NCBI GenBank assembly: GCA_023382655.1
Contig: JAHDWK010000038.1
Coordinates: 1 to 56,467 of the forward strand
Source of the DNA: Anaerolineae bacterium
GTDB lineage: Bacteria; Chloroflexota; Anaerolineae; Promineifilales; Promineifilaceae
DNA: 56,467 bases
Direction: 5' to 3'
The position numbers and the translations under genes were made by a program. Positions 1 through 8,931 of this stretch are shown piece after piece; position 1 is the stretch's first letter, and each line of letters opens with the position of its first letter. The notes beneath the pieces are model-generated. The model was not told the DNA's origin, did not search any database, and saw only the letters and a list, made by a program, of their open reading frames with translations.

Positions 1-1
1 C

Positions 2-100
2 GAAGACAGCGTGGCGGCAGATCTGCGCCGATTTAAAGCGTATGCTGAAGCTCAACGGCAGCAGGCTCCCGTAATGACCAGTGGGATCTACAATCCTTAA
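2..100 (+). CDS. C-terminal end of an unknown protein (truncated by window start)
   Basis: An open frame runs from the first bases to a TAA at 98-100, giving 32 residues that end in ...VMTSGIYNP. It is the only reading of this edge with a clean stop, and it lies tail-to-tail with the following minus-strand regulator gene. The fragment has no recognisable motif, so no function is assigned. It may simply be an open stretch without coding value. Confidence 0.35.
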   Translation, partial: EDSVAADLRRFKAYAEAQRQQAPVMTSGIYNP

Positions 101-118
101 ATAGTCTGGTTTATTGCA

Positions 119-3064
119 TTAGCGAGGAACGGCACAGAGAGCGTTCAAACGATGTCGGTAGGTGAGGTTAGGGCAGTGGGCCGCCAGTTGTTCATATAGG
201 GTAAGCGCCTGACGGCCGTACTCCTCATCATTGGTCAGTTGCCACAGTTCGTAATAGATGGCTGCCTGTTCGGCCGGTCGCAGATTGGTCAAGAGTAAAT
301 CGGCTAATTGCTGCTGCGCCCTGGCGTGGTCACCTTGAGCAGCCACGATTTTAGCCTGGAGCAGACGGCTGGCCAAGACGACCGGGTTACGGCCGGCCTG
401 GGCCAGATATGGCTCCACTTGCGCCAGCGCTGCGGCCGCCGCCGCGATTTCCCCCTGTTCCAACAGCAAGGATGCCCTGGGAACAAGGGCGAAGCGGGCT
501 ACTGTGACCGGCCGGCGGGCTGATTGAAAAACTTCGGCCGCGCTCTCCAGGTAAGCGGCTGCCTCTTCCTGGTTGCCTAACTGTCTGGCTATCTCCGCCA
601 GCAGACTGTGAGCCATGGCCATAGATTCCGGGTCTTCGGGCGGAGCCAGGGCAAGATACCCATCGAGGGCGGTCCGCGCCTGGTCGTACTTACCCATATG
701 GATGAACAACAATGCCAGCCGCCACAAGTTTTCGCTTTCCAACCAGCCCATACCTGCCTCGTGATAAAAACGGCCCGCCTGTTCCAGACAATCCCGCGCT
801 CCCTCATACTCATCTAGCGACAGCAAAATCTCGCCTTTATTACCCAAGGCCACATAAAAACCGCTTACGCTGCCAATATGTTGGGCAATTGCCAGAGCGT
901 GTTCCATCTTCGCCAACGCCTCTTCATATTCACCAAGTTCCAATAAAAGCAGGCCGAGGTTGTTGGCCGTTCGCTCCTCGCCTAGCAGATAATTGAGCTT
1001 TTGGTAACGGACCAGCACGTCGCGCTGATAAGCGGCCGACTCCTCCAATCGTCCCATCACCGAAAGGGCAACGGCCGTCATGCCCTTGTTAAAAACCATG
1101 CCCCGTTCGTTGCCCGTTTCGGCGTACAGGACGGCCGCCTGTCCCAAGGCCTCCATCCCCTGATCCAGCCGGCCTAGATCGGAGTTGATCGCCCCCAACC
1201 AGTCATAGGCCACGGCCAACGGCCGTTTTGCCCCCAATGAGCGATAAATAATAATCGCTTCCTGCAAATGATGTATCGCCTGTTCCGGGGCACCCCTGTC
1301 CCGTTTGAGGATACCTAACGTTCGCAGTCCATCAGCCCGATAGCGGGGCAAAGCCAGTTGCCCGGCTAACTCAACCACCTGGGCAGCCGTTTCGGCTGCC
1401 TGCTTCAACTCCCCGCGCCACTCGGCAAACTCCGCCACTCGCGCCAACAGATGGCACCTCAGGCGCGCCACGTTCCAGCCATCGGCGATGGCCTCCACAG
1501 CATGGGTAAACATCCCCTGCCCTTCTTCAAAGAGACTGGTCACTTCATAAAAGGCGGCCAGACCGTCTACGGCCGTGTCCAGAGGCGCCAGCAGGCCAGG
1601 GGCGGTTGCTGCCCGCTCCGCCGCCCACTGCCATGCCTGGCGGATATTGTCCAGCTCGCGCCAGATCAGATCAATCGTCACCTGTGGTTCCGCGCCATAA
1701 CAGGCCGCTTCGCAATCGGCAATGAGAGCCAGATAGTAGATGCTGTGGCGGCCGGCTATCTGCTCCTGCAAGGCGGCTTCACCCAACCGTTCCCAGGCAT
1801 ACTCATGCAGCGTTTCCAGCATCAAAAAGCGGGGTTCCCCGTCAGGCAATTCTCGCTGCTGGATTAAACTCTTGTTCACCAGCGACTCAAGGCCATCAAA
1901 AACGTGAATGGGCAGGTTTTCCTGGCAAATGGTTTCAATGGCTTCCAGAGAGCAGCCACCGCGAAAAACGGCCAGCCGGGCAAACAACATCTTCTCCCCC
2001 TCGTTGAGCAGGTTATAGCTCCATTCAATCGTGTTATGCAGGGTTTGCTGGCGGGCCGGTAAATCATGCGCCCCACCGCGCAGCGTGTCCAACCGGCTGG
2101 CCAGGCGAGCCAATAATGTTCGTGGGGTCAACAACTTGATCCGCGCCGCTGCCAATTCGATGGCTAAGGGCAGACCTTCCAGGCGAACGCAGATTTTGGC
2201 CACATCCAGGGCATTTTCCGTGGTAAGGGCAAAATCGGCCCGTACCGCCCGTGCCTTCTGGATGAAGAGGGCGACGGATTCGCAATTTGTTAATGCCTGT
2301 GGCTCAAGGTGTTCCGGGTCAGGTAACTCCAATGGCGGCACGGCATATTCCTGCTCGCCGTAAAGATGCAGTGGTTCGCGGCTGGTTGCCAGCACTTTGA
2401 GGTGCGGCGCAGCCGAAAGCAGTTCCGACACCTGGGTGGCGGCCGGCAGCAAATGCTCAAAGTTATCCAATATCAGCAGCAGACGGCTTTCGCGCAGCAC
2501 GTGTTTTAACGTTTCCAGCAGCGGCTGATCATGGGTTTCGTTGACGCCGATAACATTGGCAATGGTGTTGATAACCAGGGCCGGGCTGTTAATGGGGGCT
2601 AGAGAAACAAAATAAGCACCATCGGGAAAATTGCCTGCTACCTCCCAGGCCACTTGTAACGCCAGACGGGTTTTGCCCGTCCCCGGCGGGCCTACGAAAG
2701 TGAGCAGGTGGGCTGTCTCCAACAACTGCTTGATCACCGCCATTTCGTGTTTGCGGCCGATAAAGCGGGTCGTTTCTACCGGCAGGTTATGTCTGGCAGC
2801 CGGGCGCACGATGGGCAGTGCCAGTGTGGTTGAATGTTCCGCATCGAGGAGTTGCAGTTCACGCGCGCGGGCAATGGCCTGGGTACGGCTGCCTACTCCC
2901 AGAATGCTGTAAATCTGGCGGTTGTACCATTTGACCGTGTTAATGGTCATCACCAGTCGTTCGGCAATTTCCCGATCCGACATCCCCTCGGCTAACAGGC
3001 GCAAAATTTCCACAGCCCGCTTGCTTAAACCTTCCGGTTGAGAAAACTGTTCTAGAGAAGTCAT
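119..3064 (-). CDS. LuxR-type STAND regulator (HTH + AAA/NB-ARC-like ATPase + TPR)
   Basis: A 981-residue regulator. An N-terminal LuxR/GerE helix-turn-helix covers about residues 10-70 (LSKRAVEILRLLAEGMSDREIA). A STAND-type ATPase follows, with Walker A GPPGTGKTR near residue 125 and Walker B LLLILDNFEHL near 200. From about residue 480 to the end it consists of TPR-like helical repeats. The family (LAL/AfsR/MalT-like) acts as ATP-dependent switches in which the repeats sense a signal and the HTH binds DNA. Here the HTH is at the N-terminus, unlike MalT, where it is C-terminal. The gene stands alone, divergent from the rhodanese gene, so target genes cannot be deduced. The assignment to architecture is firm; the ligand is unknown. 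Confidence 0.9.
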   Translation of the reverse strand: MTSLEQFSQPEGLSKRAVEILRLLAEGMSDREIAERLVMTINTVKWYNRQIYSILGVGSRTQAIARARELQLLDAEHSTTLALPIVRPAARHNLPVETTRFIGRKHEMAVIKQLLETAHLLTFVGPPGTGKTRLALQVAWEVAGNFPDGAYFVSLAPINSPALVINTIANVIGVNETHDQPLLETLKHVLRESRLLLILDNFEHLLPAATQVSELLSAAPHLKVLATSREPLHLYGEQEYAVPPLELPDPEHLEPQALTNCESVALFIQKARAVRADFALTTENALDVAKICVRLEGLPLAIELAAARIKLLTPRTLLARLASRLDTLRGGAHDLPARQQTLHNTIEWSYNLLNEGEKMLFARLAVFRGGCSLEAIETICQENLPIHVFDGLESLVNKSLIQQRELPDGEPRFLMLETLHEYAWERLGEAALQEQIAGRHSIYYLALIADCEAACYGAEPQVTIDLIWRELDNIRQAWQWAAERAATAPGLLAPLDTAVDGLAAFYEVTSLFEEGQGMFTHAVEAIADGWNVARLRCHLLARVAEFAEWRGELKQAAETAAQVVELAGQLALPRYRADGLRTLGILKRDRGAPEQAIHHLQEAIIIYRSLGAKRPLAVAYDWLGAINSDLGRLDQGMEALGQAAVLYAETGNERGMVFNKGMTAVALSVMGRLEESAAYQRDVLVRYQKLNYLLGEERTANNLGLLLLELGEYEEALAKMEHALAIAQHIGSVSGFYVALGNKGEILLSLDEYEGARDCLEQAGRFYHEAGMGWLESENLWRLALLFIHMGKYDQARTALDGYLALAPPEDPESMAMAHSLLAEIARQLGNQEEAAAYLESAAEVFQSARRPVTVARFALVPRASLLLEQGEIAAAAAALAQVEPYLAQAGRNPVVLASRLLQAKIVAAQGDHARAQQQLADLLLTNLRPAEQAAIYYELWQLTNDEEYGRQALTLYEQLAAHCPNLTYRHRLNALCAVPR

Positions 3065-3225
3065 CCGCCCACCCTACTGAATCGGGATTTTGCCCCATCT
3101 TATCACAGGATAGCCCAAACCGGGTAGCAGGTGTTTCCATTCCTGTTCCATTCTTTCGATAGGTGCTTTCCATTCCGTTTGTACCCTAGACTGTCGTCCA
3201 TATCACCAAATAAGGAGTGTGACTC

Positions 3226-3609
3226 ATGCAAAAAGGATACAAACAACTCGTTGCTGAAGCGAATGCCACGATTGAGACAATCCCGGTCGCCGAAGCGTTA
3301 CCATTGCTCGACCGTGAAGAAGTGGTCTTTGTTGACATTCGCGATCTACCGGAGATAGAGCGGGATGGCATTATTCCGGGCGCCATCCATGTCCCGCGCG
3401 GGATGCTGGAATTTACGGCCGATCCCGAAAGCCCGTATCACAAGGAGGTCTTTACCTCCGGTAAACAACTTCTGCTCTACTGTGCCAGTGGCGGCCGGTC
3501 GGCTCTGGCCACACAGCGGTTGCAGGAAATGGGGCTGAACCGGATTGCGCACGTGGCTGGCGGCCTCAAAGCGTGGAAAGAAGCCAGCGGCCCGGTGGAA
3601 ACAATCTGA
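3226..3609 (+). CDS. Rhodanese-like domain protein
   Basis: A 127-residue single-domain rhodanese. The N-terminal part has the VVFVDIRDLPEIERDGIIPGAIHVPRG signature spread over residues 36-65. The active-site loop is LLLYCASGGRSA, with the persulfide-forming cysteine (YCASGGRS) near residue 86. The family transfers sulfane sulfur from donors to thiol acceptors or cyanide in the cytoplasm. An AAGGAG ribosome-binding site sits about 9 bases before the ATG. An SDR gene follows 71 bases downstream on the same strand, so the two may be co-transcribed. There is no signal peptide. The family assignment is secure; the physiological acceptor is unknown. Confidence 0.92.
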   Translation: MQKGYKQLVAEANATIETIPVAEALPLLDREEVVFVDIRDLPEIERDGIIPGAIHVPRGMLEFTADPESPYHKEVFTSGKQLLLYCASGGRSALATQRLQEMGLNRIAHVAGGLKAWKEASGPVETI

Positions 3610-3680
3610 AAGCCATCGTCGAAAGTGTCCGCGCCGACATTGTCGTCGCTTAAATACAAACAAAAAAAAAGGATTAAATC

Positions 3681-4469
3681 ATGTATCAACGCTTAGCTAA
3701 CAAAGTGGCCCTGGTAACAGGGGCCAGTTCGGGAATCGGCCGGGCCGCGGCCATTGCCTTCGCCAGAGAAGGGGCCAAAGTGGTGCTGGCCAGCCGCAAC
3801 GAAAAAAGTACACTGGAAACGCTGCGTATGGTGGAAGAGGCCGGCGGCGAAGGGATTTTCGTCAGGACTGACGTGTCCGTGGCCAGGGATATGGAGAATG
3901 CCGTGCAGAGAACGCTGGAAATGTACGGCCGTCTCGATTGTGCCTTTAACAACGCCGGTGTCTCTGGCCCGGCCGGGCCGTTGTTCCAACTGAGCGAAGA
4001 AGAGTTCCAACACGTCGTGGACGTGAACCTCAAGGGGGTGTGGTTGTCCCTGAAATATGAGCTACCGGCCATGTTGGCCAACGGTGGCGGGAGTATTGTG
4101 AACATGTCCTCGGCCGCCGGGCTGATGGGCACGGCCGGTACGGCCGCTTACACCGCCAGTAAACATGGTGTCGTCGGCCTGACCAAAGTGGCGGCGTTGG
4201 AATATGCCAAAGCGAACGTGCGCGTGAACGTCGTCTGCCCCAGCGTGATTGACAACACGGTCATGGTGGAACACGTCAAAGTGGCTTATCCCGACGTGTA
4301 TCACTATTTGCTGGGCACGCACCCGGTCGGCCGGATTGGTCAGCCGGAAGAAGTCGCCAATGCGGTTGTCTGGCTTTGTAGTGACGAGGCTTCCTTTGTC
4401 ACCGGCGTGGCCTTCCCCGTTGACGGGGGTACTATAGCTGGCCCTGTCGCTCCAGTCTCCAAGAACTAA
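3681..4469 (+). CDS. Short-chain dehydrogenase/reductase (SDR)
   Basis: A 262-residue classical SDR. The Rossmann motif TGASSGIG is at residues 14-21, NNAG near 90-93, and the catalytic Ser...Tyr-x-x-x-Lys appears as SSAAG...YTASK around 142-160. It ends with the family's usual VDGG segment. The length is typical (250-265). Such enzymes catalyse NAD(P)-dependent oxidation or reduction of alcohols, sugars or ketoacyl groups; the substrate cannot be read from the sequence. It starts at an ATG preceded by AAAGGATT and lies downstream of the rhodanese gene. Two ACGGCCGT palindromes follow the stop codon. Confidence 0.93.
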   Translation: MYQRLANKVALVTGASSGIGRAAAIAFAREGAKVVLASRNEKSTLETLRMVEEAGGEGIFVRTDVSVARDMENAVQRTLEMYGRLDCAFNNAGVSGPAGPLFQLSEEEFQHVVDVNLKGVWLSLKYELPAMLANGGGSIVNMSSAAGLMGTAGTAAYTASKHGVVGLTKVAALEYAKANVRVNVVCPSVIDNTVMVEHVKVAYPDVYHYLLGTHPVGRIGQPEEVANAVVWLCSDEASFVTGVAFPVDGGTIAGPVAPVSKN

Positions 4470-4671
4470 ACGGCCGTTGAAAACGGCCGTCCTCCCCTCC
4501 TTCCCAACTTCATCAAACCCTTTCCCCTTATCTGCTGCCCGGTCGCCCGTGACCGGGCACATTCCCCTTTGACCCTGATACGACCAGCATCGAATATGGC
4601 CAGCAATATGGCGCTACCCTGCATATCATATAATCATAGAAGCCACACCAGGTGCAAGGCTCAGGCAAACA

Positions 4672-4702
4672 AAAAGCTCTCGACTAAATCGAGAGCTTTT
4701 TT
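4672..4702 (+). terminator. Rho-independent terminator (repeated hairpin family)
   Basis: A perfect stem AAAGCTCTCGA / TCGAGAGCTTT with a 4-base loop and a T-run on the plus side sits between the convergent SDR and TPR genes. The stem is nearly symmetrical, so it can end transcripts from both sides. Near-identical stems with the same ACAAAAAGC lead-in occur at 40039 and, degenerate, at 45013. Confidence 0.8.
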
Positions 4703-4771
4703 ACCTTTGCCCGGAACGAAAGCCATGTTGACCTGAGAAAACGGCCGTCAGCAGACGAACTGACGGCCGTT

Positions 4772-5653
4772 TCAAGTTCGGCGCAATTCATCCCTCAGTG
4801 CTGTAAATTCTGTCTGCAACCGCCTGGCCATGGCATCATCCGGGTATTTGGCCAGGTGGAAGAGAGCTTGCTCCAGGTAGGACACGGCCGTGTCTGCCTC
4901 CCCTTTCGCCGCATACAATTCGCCCAATGTGCCTAACGTGTTGGCCAGCATCAAATCATCGCTGGCTTCTGCCCACAGGCGGGCGCTGGCCTGCAAACAG
5001 CTTTCGCTTTCATCCAACCGCTGCTGTTTTAACAGACTATTACCCAGGCACTGCGCCACCAGGGCGCGTTGATGAATGTAGTGCGACTTCTGTAAATAAG
5101 GGGAATTGGCGCGGCGGAAAGCGGCTTCTGCCTCTGAGTAACGGCCCAACTCAAACATGATGCCGCCGAAAGCCGCTTCAAACATCGTCAGGTCATATTC
5201 CCCGCTGATACTCTGAAAATAGGGGCGAGCTTGTTCGTAATAAGCCAACGCCTGGTCATAATTCCTGGCCGCCCGGGCCACACCAATCAGGTTGTTCAAG
5301 GCCCGCAGATAATTGGTCTCCTGTCCCCACTGGTGATAAAGAGCGGCCGCCGTCTCCAACCGCTCCTGGGCTACGGCCAGATCGCCCCGATAGGAAGCAA
5401 TAAGCCCAAGCTCGATCAAGGTGCTGGCAACCCACTTATCCGGGGCGTGCTGCTTTTCCAATCCGGCCAGAGCTAACTGGCCATACTGTTCGGCCTGGTC
5501 ATATTGGCGCAGGTGGCGGTGATCGGCACAGAGATAGAAGCGGCTTTGATTGACCAGATCAGCATCCTGGTGTTCCTGAGCTATCTGCTCGGCCCGCGTA
5601 TGGGTGGCGACCGCCTGCGGCAGTTGCCGCCCCATCTGGTACAGGTAACCCAA
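4772..5653 (-). CDS. TPR-repeat protein, C-terminal part (split from 5666-5968 by a stop codon)
   Basis: About 293 residues of tetratricopeptide-like helix pairs (for example NLIGVARAARNYDQALAYYEQ and GTLGELYAAKGEADTAVSYLE). The apparent start is a TTG within continuous repeat sequence and has no ribosome-binding site. The same reading frame continues upstream through a single TAA at 5666-5668 into the 5666-5968 ORF. This is therefore most likely the C-terminal three quarters of one TPR gene. TPR arrays of this kind form the sensor arm of STAND regulators, and the ATPase gene lies immediately upstream. It may be non-functional, or translated only if the stop is a sequencing error. Confidence 0.75.
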   Translation of the reverse strand: MGYLYQMGRQLPQAVATHTRAEQIAQEHQDADLVNQSRFYLCADHRHLRQYDQAEQYGQLALAGLEKQHAPDKWVASTLIELGLIASYRGDLAVAQERLETAAALYHQWGQETNYLRALNNLIGVARAARNYDQALAYYEQARPYFQSISGEYDLTMFEAAFGGIMFELGRYSEAEAAFRRANSPYLQKSHYIHQRALVAQCLGNSLLKQQRLDESESCLQASARLWAEASDDLMLANTLGTLGELYAAKGEADTAVSYLEQALFHLAKYPDDAMARRLQTEFTALRDELRRT

Positions 5654-5665
5654 CCGGTGCAGTAG

Positions 5666-5968
5666 TTAGACTTGTAACCGCCAATCATCCTGTGCCCATT
5701 GGGTAACAGCCTGCTCCAGAATAGGAATCCACTCCAACCAATACCCCTTGCGCTCCACCAGGTAAAAGGCGTTGAGGGCGAGTACGGCCGTGTCCAACCA
5801 CAATTCTGGCACCGCCTGGCCATATTGCACCAGGCGATACAGGTTATGTCGTTCGGCATCCAGACGGCGAATAGATGCATCCGATTCATCTTGTGTCTGC
5901 ACTTGCCAATATCGCAAACCAGCCTGAAGGCCACGCACAAATTGGGGGTGTGGTTTGTGGTCGTCCAT
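5666..5968 (-). CDS. TPR-repeat protein, N-terminal part (ends at in-frame TAA)
   Basis: A 100-residue ORF starting MDDHKPHPQF two bases after the stop of the NB-ARC gene, which implies translational coupling. It contains a first helical region (LYRLVQYGQAVPELWLDTAV, LEWIPILEQAVTQWAQDDWRLQV) and then stops at TAA. Four codons later the same frame continues as the 4772-5653 TPR ORF. The simplest reading is one roughly 398-residue TPR protein broken by a nonsense change (for example Lys AAA to TAA). It would form the sensor half of a two-gene STAND regulator. Confidence 0.7.
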   Translation of the reverse strand: MDDHKPHPQFVRGLQAGLRYWQVQTQDESDASIRRLDAERHNLYRLVQYGQAVPELWLDTAVLALNAFYLVERKGYWLEWIPILEQAVTQWAQDDWRLQV

Positions 5969-5970
5969 CC

Positions 5971-7404
5971 TTACTCTATCTGGTTATCAGACCAGTGAAT
6001 AATTTCCGTGTGTAAAAAGGTTTCTGTCAGGCGGTGGATGCCATACCGTTTTTCCTCGAGGGTGCCGCGTACTTCCAGCAAGGAACGGTGGCGCAGTTCC
6101 TGCAACGCTGGCCATAGTTCAGCCTCGGTCAGGTCACTAAGGGTGCAAAGATAGGCGGGCAGGCCGCCGGATTCGGCCACCAGGGGCATGACCTGGAGCA
6201 ACTGCCGGGCCGGGGGGCTGAGCACATTCCACGTTTGCCAGTAGATATGCCTGTACATCTCTTCTACTGCCCCGGATGGTTTATGGGTCAGATGGGTCAG
6301 TATCTGAGACAGGGGCAGCAAATCCAGCAGACTGACAACCAGTTTCAGGGCCAGGGGGTTGCCGCCTACCACCTGGTAAATATGGGCCATATCCGCTTCG
6401 GTGGCTGTCTCCATGGCCCGAATGCCAATATCACGGGCATGGTGGCGCAGCAATAGCGCCGCATCGGTGAGTGACAATTCGTCTATGTTAAAACTATACA
6501 CGGTAGTCTGTTCCACCGGTCGGGTACGGGTGGTGAGCAGAAACTTACTCGGATTGGCTAAATCGTTCAGGTGGGCCAACAGGTAAGCGGTATCAGTTTC
6601 ACTTTCCAGATTGTCAATGATTACCAGGCACGGCCGTTGTTTTAACACCTGGCGCACGGCTAACAGGCGCTGCACCAGGGAGCGCATCGCCGTCGCTTCC
6701 GGCCAGAGAGACCCGGCCAGGGTCGTGATGAGGTCTTCATACGTGAGCTGGGGTGAGTGAGAATGGCCGCTCATGGTTTGTGGTTCTGAACGCACCCACA
6801 CGATCTGGTCAAACGAGAAATGGCCGATGACCTGGCGGGTGACGGCATCGGCCAACGCCGTTTTGCCCATGCCTCCCATGCCCACCAGAGCGACTACCCA
6901 GGGTGTTTCTGCCTGAAGCAGCAATTTTTTTATGGCTGTGCGCGCCTCTTCCAGGCCAAACAGGCGGGTATAAGTAGCCGGAGGCAGTCTGATCTCTATT
7001 TGTTGGGCCTGTTCGTGGCGGTATGTTTGTTCACGGCCGTAGAGGACATCTGCTAACTGTTCAATGGCCACCCGCTGCAAACGACTAACGCTGTGTTCGC
7101 TGACGTTGAGTTTATTGGCCACCGCCATCAACGTGCTGTTGTCAATGAATCGGGCGCGCAAGACGCGCGCGGCCTTCTGGTCTTGGGTTTCCAGTTCGTC
7201 AATGGCCTCCAGAAGCACCTGGTTGGTTGCCAGACGCCGTGTTGCCGGGCTGCCATTCTGGGCAACGGCCGTTTGCCTTTTTTGCACCAGCAGCAAATCT
7301 GCCAGCAGATCCATCTGGGTTCCACCGGTACTGTGCCAGGCACGCAGCGCGGCGTGTACGTTGGTTTGTAACTGCTCTTTGCGGAGAGACGGCCAATTGC
7401 TCAT
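5971..7404 (-). CDS. NB-ARC/STAND ATPase with N-terminal HTH
   Basis: Starting at the ATG at 7404 (GGAGG seven bases upstream) gives 477 residues beginning MSNWPSLRKE. The frame stays open upstream to 7926, but that part overlaps the divergent DJ-1 gene and lacks family character. Residues about 65-125 resemble a sigma-region-4/HTH module (LMAVANKLNVSEHSVSRLQR). The NB-ARC ATPase has Walker A VGMGGMGKTAL near 173-183 and Walker B CLVIIDNLES near 260, followed by LLTTRTRP. It belongs to the STAND class of ATP-driven signalling switches. Its sensor repeats appear to be encoded by the next gene, two bases downstream. The regulated process is unknown. Confidence 0.85.
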   Translation of the reverse strand: MSNWPSLRKEQLQTNVHAALRAWHSTGGTQMDLLADLLLVQKRQTAVAQNGSPATRRLATNQVLLEAIDELETQDQKAARVLRARFIDNSTLMAVANKLNVSEHSVSRLQRVAIEQLADVLYGREQTYRHEQAQQIEIRLPPATYTRLFGLEEARTAIKKLLLQAETPWVVALVGMGGMGKTALADAVTRQVIGHFSFDQIVWVRSEPQTMSGHSHSPQLTYEDLITTLAGSLWPEATAMRSLVQRLLAVRQVLKQRPCLVIIDNLESETDTAYLLAHLNDLANPSKFLLTTRTRPVEQTTVYSFNIDELSLTDAALLLRHHARDIGIRAMETATEADMAHIYQVVGGNPLALKLVVSLLDLLPLSQILTHLTHKPSGAVEEMYRHIYWQTWNVLSPPARQLLQVMPLVAESGGLPAYLCTLSDLTEAELWPALQELRHRSLLEVRGTLEEKRYGIHRLTETFLHTEIIHWSDNQIE

Positions 7405-7739
7405 AACGACCTCCTGGTCAAGGCTACTACTATAACGACGAAGGGGTACCAATGCCAAAGAATATCTCTGGCTGCCACCGATCTGCTGGCCGTACTGCCC
7501 TGCGTTACAAGATTTGTGACCAAAGCGCAGGTTAGCGCAAGTTTTTGCTTTTTTGCGCAGGAAGTGGCCGAAGTGTGGCAAATCAGAAATGGGAAATGGC
7601 TGTATACTGCGCCTTAACCAGATGTGGCAGGCACATCTGGCCGTAAAATTTGTGCCATTTAGAGGATAGCCAGTTTGGGGGAGGAAGGGGGGAGTCATCA
7701 TGTTGATAGCTGGTAAATAAACGATATGAGAGCTTATAG

Positions 7740-8198
7740 ATGCCAACCAATCATTCTTTAGCAAACAATAGAATCCTGATTTTGCTGGCGACTGGTTTTG
7801 AGGAAACGGCCGTTGTTTATTGTCTGGATCATATGCGTGAGGCCGGTTTGCCGGTCTCGCTGGTGGGGTTGTCGGCCGGTATCCTGAAAGGGCTGCACGG
7901 GCTGGCAGTGCGCCCTGATTATTCACTTGACCAATTGTCAGCAGAGGCGGGCTGCCGGGGGGTCATCGTGCCCGGCGGCCCGCCGTGTGTCACCGCATTG
8001 CTGACGGACCCGCGGGTGCATCGCCTGCTTGACGCGACTTTGCAGCAGGAGGGATTTGTGGCGGCCATGGCTACGGCCGTGCCCCAGTTACAACAGTCCG
8101 GTATTCTCGCTCTGTCCACAAAGCCCAGGTTCATCCCCCAAGAAGATATGGAAATCAACGAATTTACCTATCAGTTAATTAATTTTGCCTCCACTTGA
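7740..8198 (+). CDS. DJ-1/PfpI family protein lacking the nucleophilic cysteine
   Basis: A 152-residue flavodoxin-like protein. It has ILLATGFEETAVVYCLDHMREAG at the N-terminus, with the conserved Glu of the DJ-1 active site, and VIVPGGPP in the middle. In the nucleophile-elbow region, where the family has AAICxxP with a reactive cysteine, this protein reads AAMATAVPQL, so the cysteine is missing. It is shorter than typical members (about 165-190). It is divergent from the STAND ATPase gene, with 335 bases between them. It may be a ligand-binding derivative rather than an enzyme. Confidence 0.75.
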   Translation: MPTNHSLANNRILILLATGFEETAVVYCLDHMREAGLPVSLVGLSAGILKGLHGLAVRPDYSLDQLSAEAGCRGVIVPGGPPCVTALLTDPRVHRLLDATLQQEGFVAAMATAVPQLQQSGILALSTKPRFIPQEDMEINEFTYQLINFAST

Positions 8199-8219
8199 GA
8201 CGTCTGACAGGCACTCACA

Positions 8220-8362
8220 ATGAATGATCTTCCCACAAACCCGGATTTGCCGAAAAGAACTGTATCGAAAAAGAATGGGAACAAACCTATAACAGCGGGT
8301 TAAGTGCTACTGTAATCAAAGGCGGCTTTAACTTACCTGAACATGCCAGACCTGGTACATAG
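8220..8362 (+). pseudogene. Possible frameshifted gene remnant
   Basis: An ATG at 8220 starts MNDLPTNPDLPK. After a one-base shift near 8250 the neighbouring frame continues as NCIEKEWEQTYNSGLSATVIKGGFN and on to a TAG at 8362. The amino-acid composition looks coding, but I do not recognise the family. It sits 20 bases after the DJ-1 gene, so it may be the start of a former downstream gene. Confidence 0.25.
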
Positions 8363-8373
8363 GGCGGAATGTG

Positions 8374-8872
8374 TCAAGCATGTTGAGATGCTGAGATCAA
8401 TACCTGAGCATCCAGCCCCAATTCGCGTAGGGCGGCCTTCATTTCCGCCACCTTTTGCGGCGAGATGTTGTCATCGCCAGATATTTCTACCTGAAGCAGT
8501 AACTTCATATCATGATTCGAGGCAAATTTCGTCAGCACCTTGATGTAGAAGTTGACCCACATTTGGGCGGCGATTTCTCCATTCCAGCACGGCCGTGGGG
8601 AACTTCCATTTGTCCGGCCCTGGCTGAAAAGCCATCACGTCTACGCTCAGATATTCGCTGCGGGCGACGGGCAGGGAGATGCCTTTGTACCCCTTGGCCG
8701 CCGCCTGCCAGCCCAGGGCGGTGCAAGTGTGGATGATGGTTTCGGTCATCACGGCCGTCCAACTTCGTTTGCCCTGGCGTGAAGCCGTTTTGAGCCGGGC
8801 CGCCAGTTCATGCTGCTGCACCGTCTGCATAAAGGTATCACGCCATTGGTGGGTCAGGGCAAAATCAGACAT
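8374..8872 (-). pseudogene. Frameshifted gene of unknown function
   Basis: Two minus-strand frames join into one sensible protein. The first (8872 to about 8585) reads MSDFALTHQWRDTF...SVDVMAFQPGPDKWKFPTAVLE. The second (about 8585 to 8374) reads ENGEIAAQMWVNFYIKVLTKF...LLLQVEISGDDN...LRELGLDAQV. A single missing base near 8585, a few bases after an ACGGCCGT copy, explains the break. The combined protein would be about 163 residues. The pattern of an acidic residue, a hydrophobic strand and then E could fit a nuclease-like fold, but this is only a guess. Confidence 0.55.
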
Positions 8873-8931
8873 TCATCCATTCCCCCTCTTCACAAAAATG
8901 TAAGATAATGCTCGGTGCCAGCATATTATTT

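Noticed and set aside
5666..5668. Recoding of the TAA in the TPR gene
   Set aside because: TAA is not used for selenocysteine or pyrrolysine, and no recoding structure is seen; a mutation or sequencing error is simpler.
7405..7926. N-terminal extension of the NB-ARC ATPase
   Set aside because: The extension overlaps the divergent DJ-1-like gene, has no domain character, and a GGAGG site precedes the ATG at 7404.
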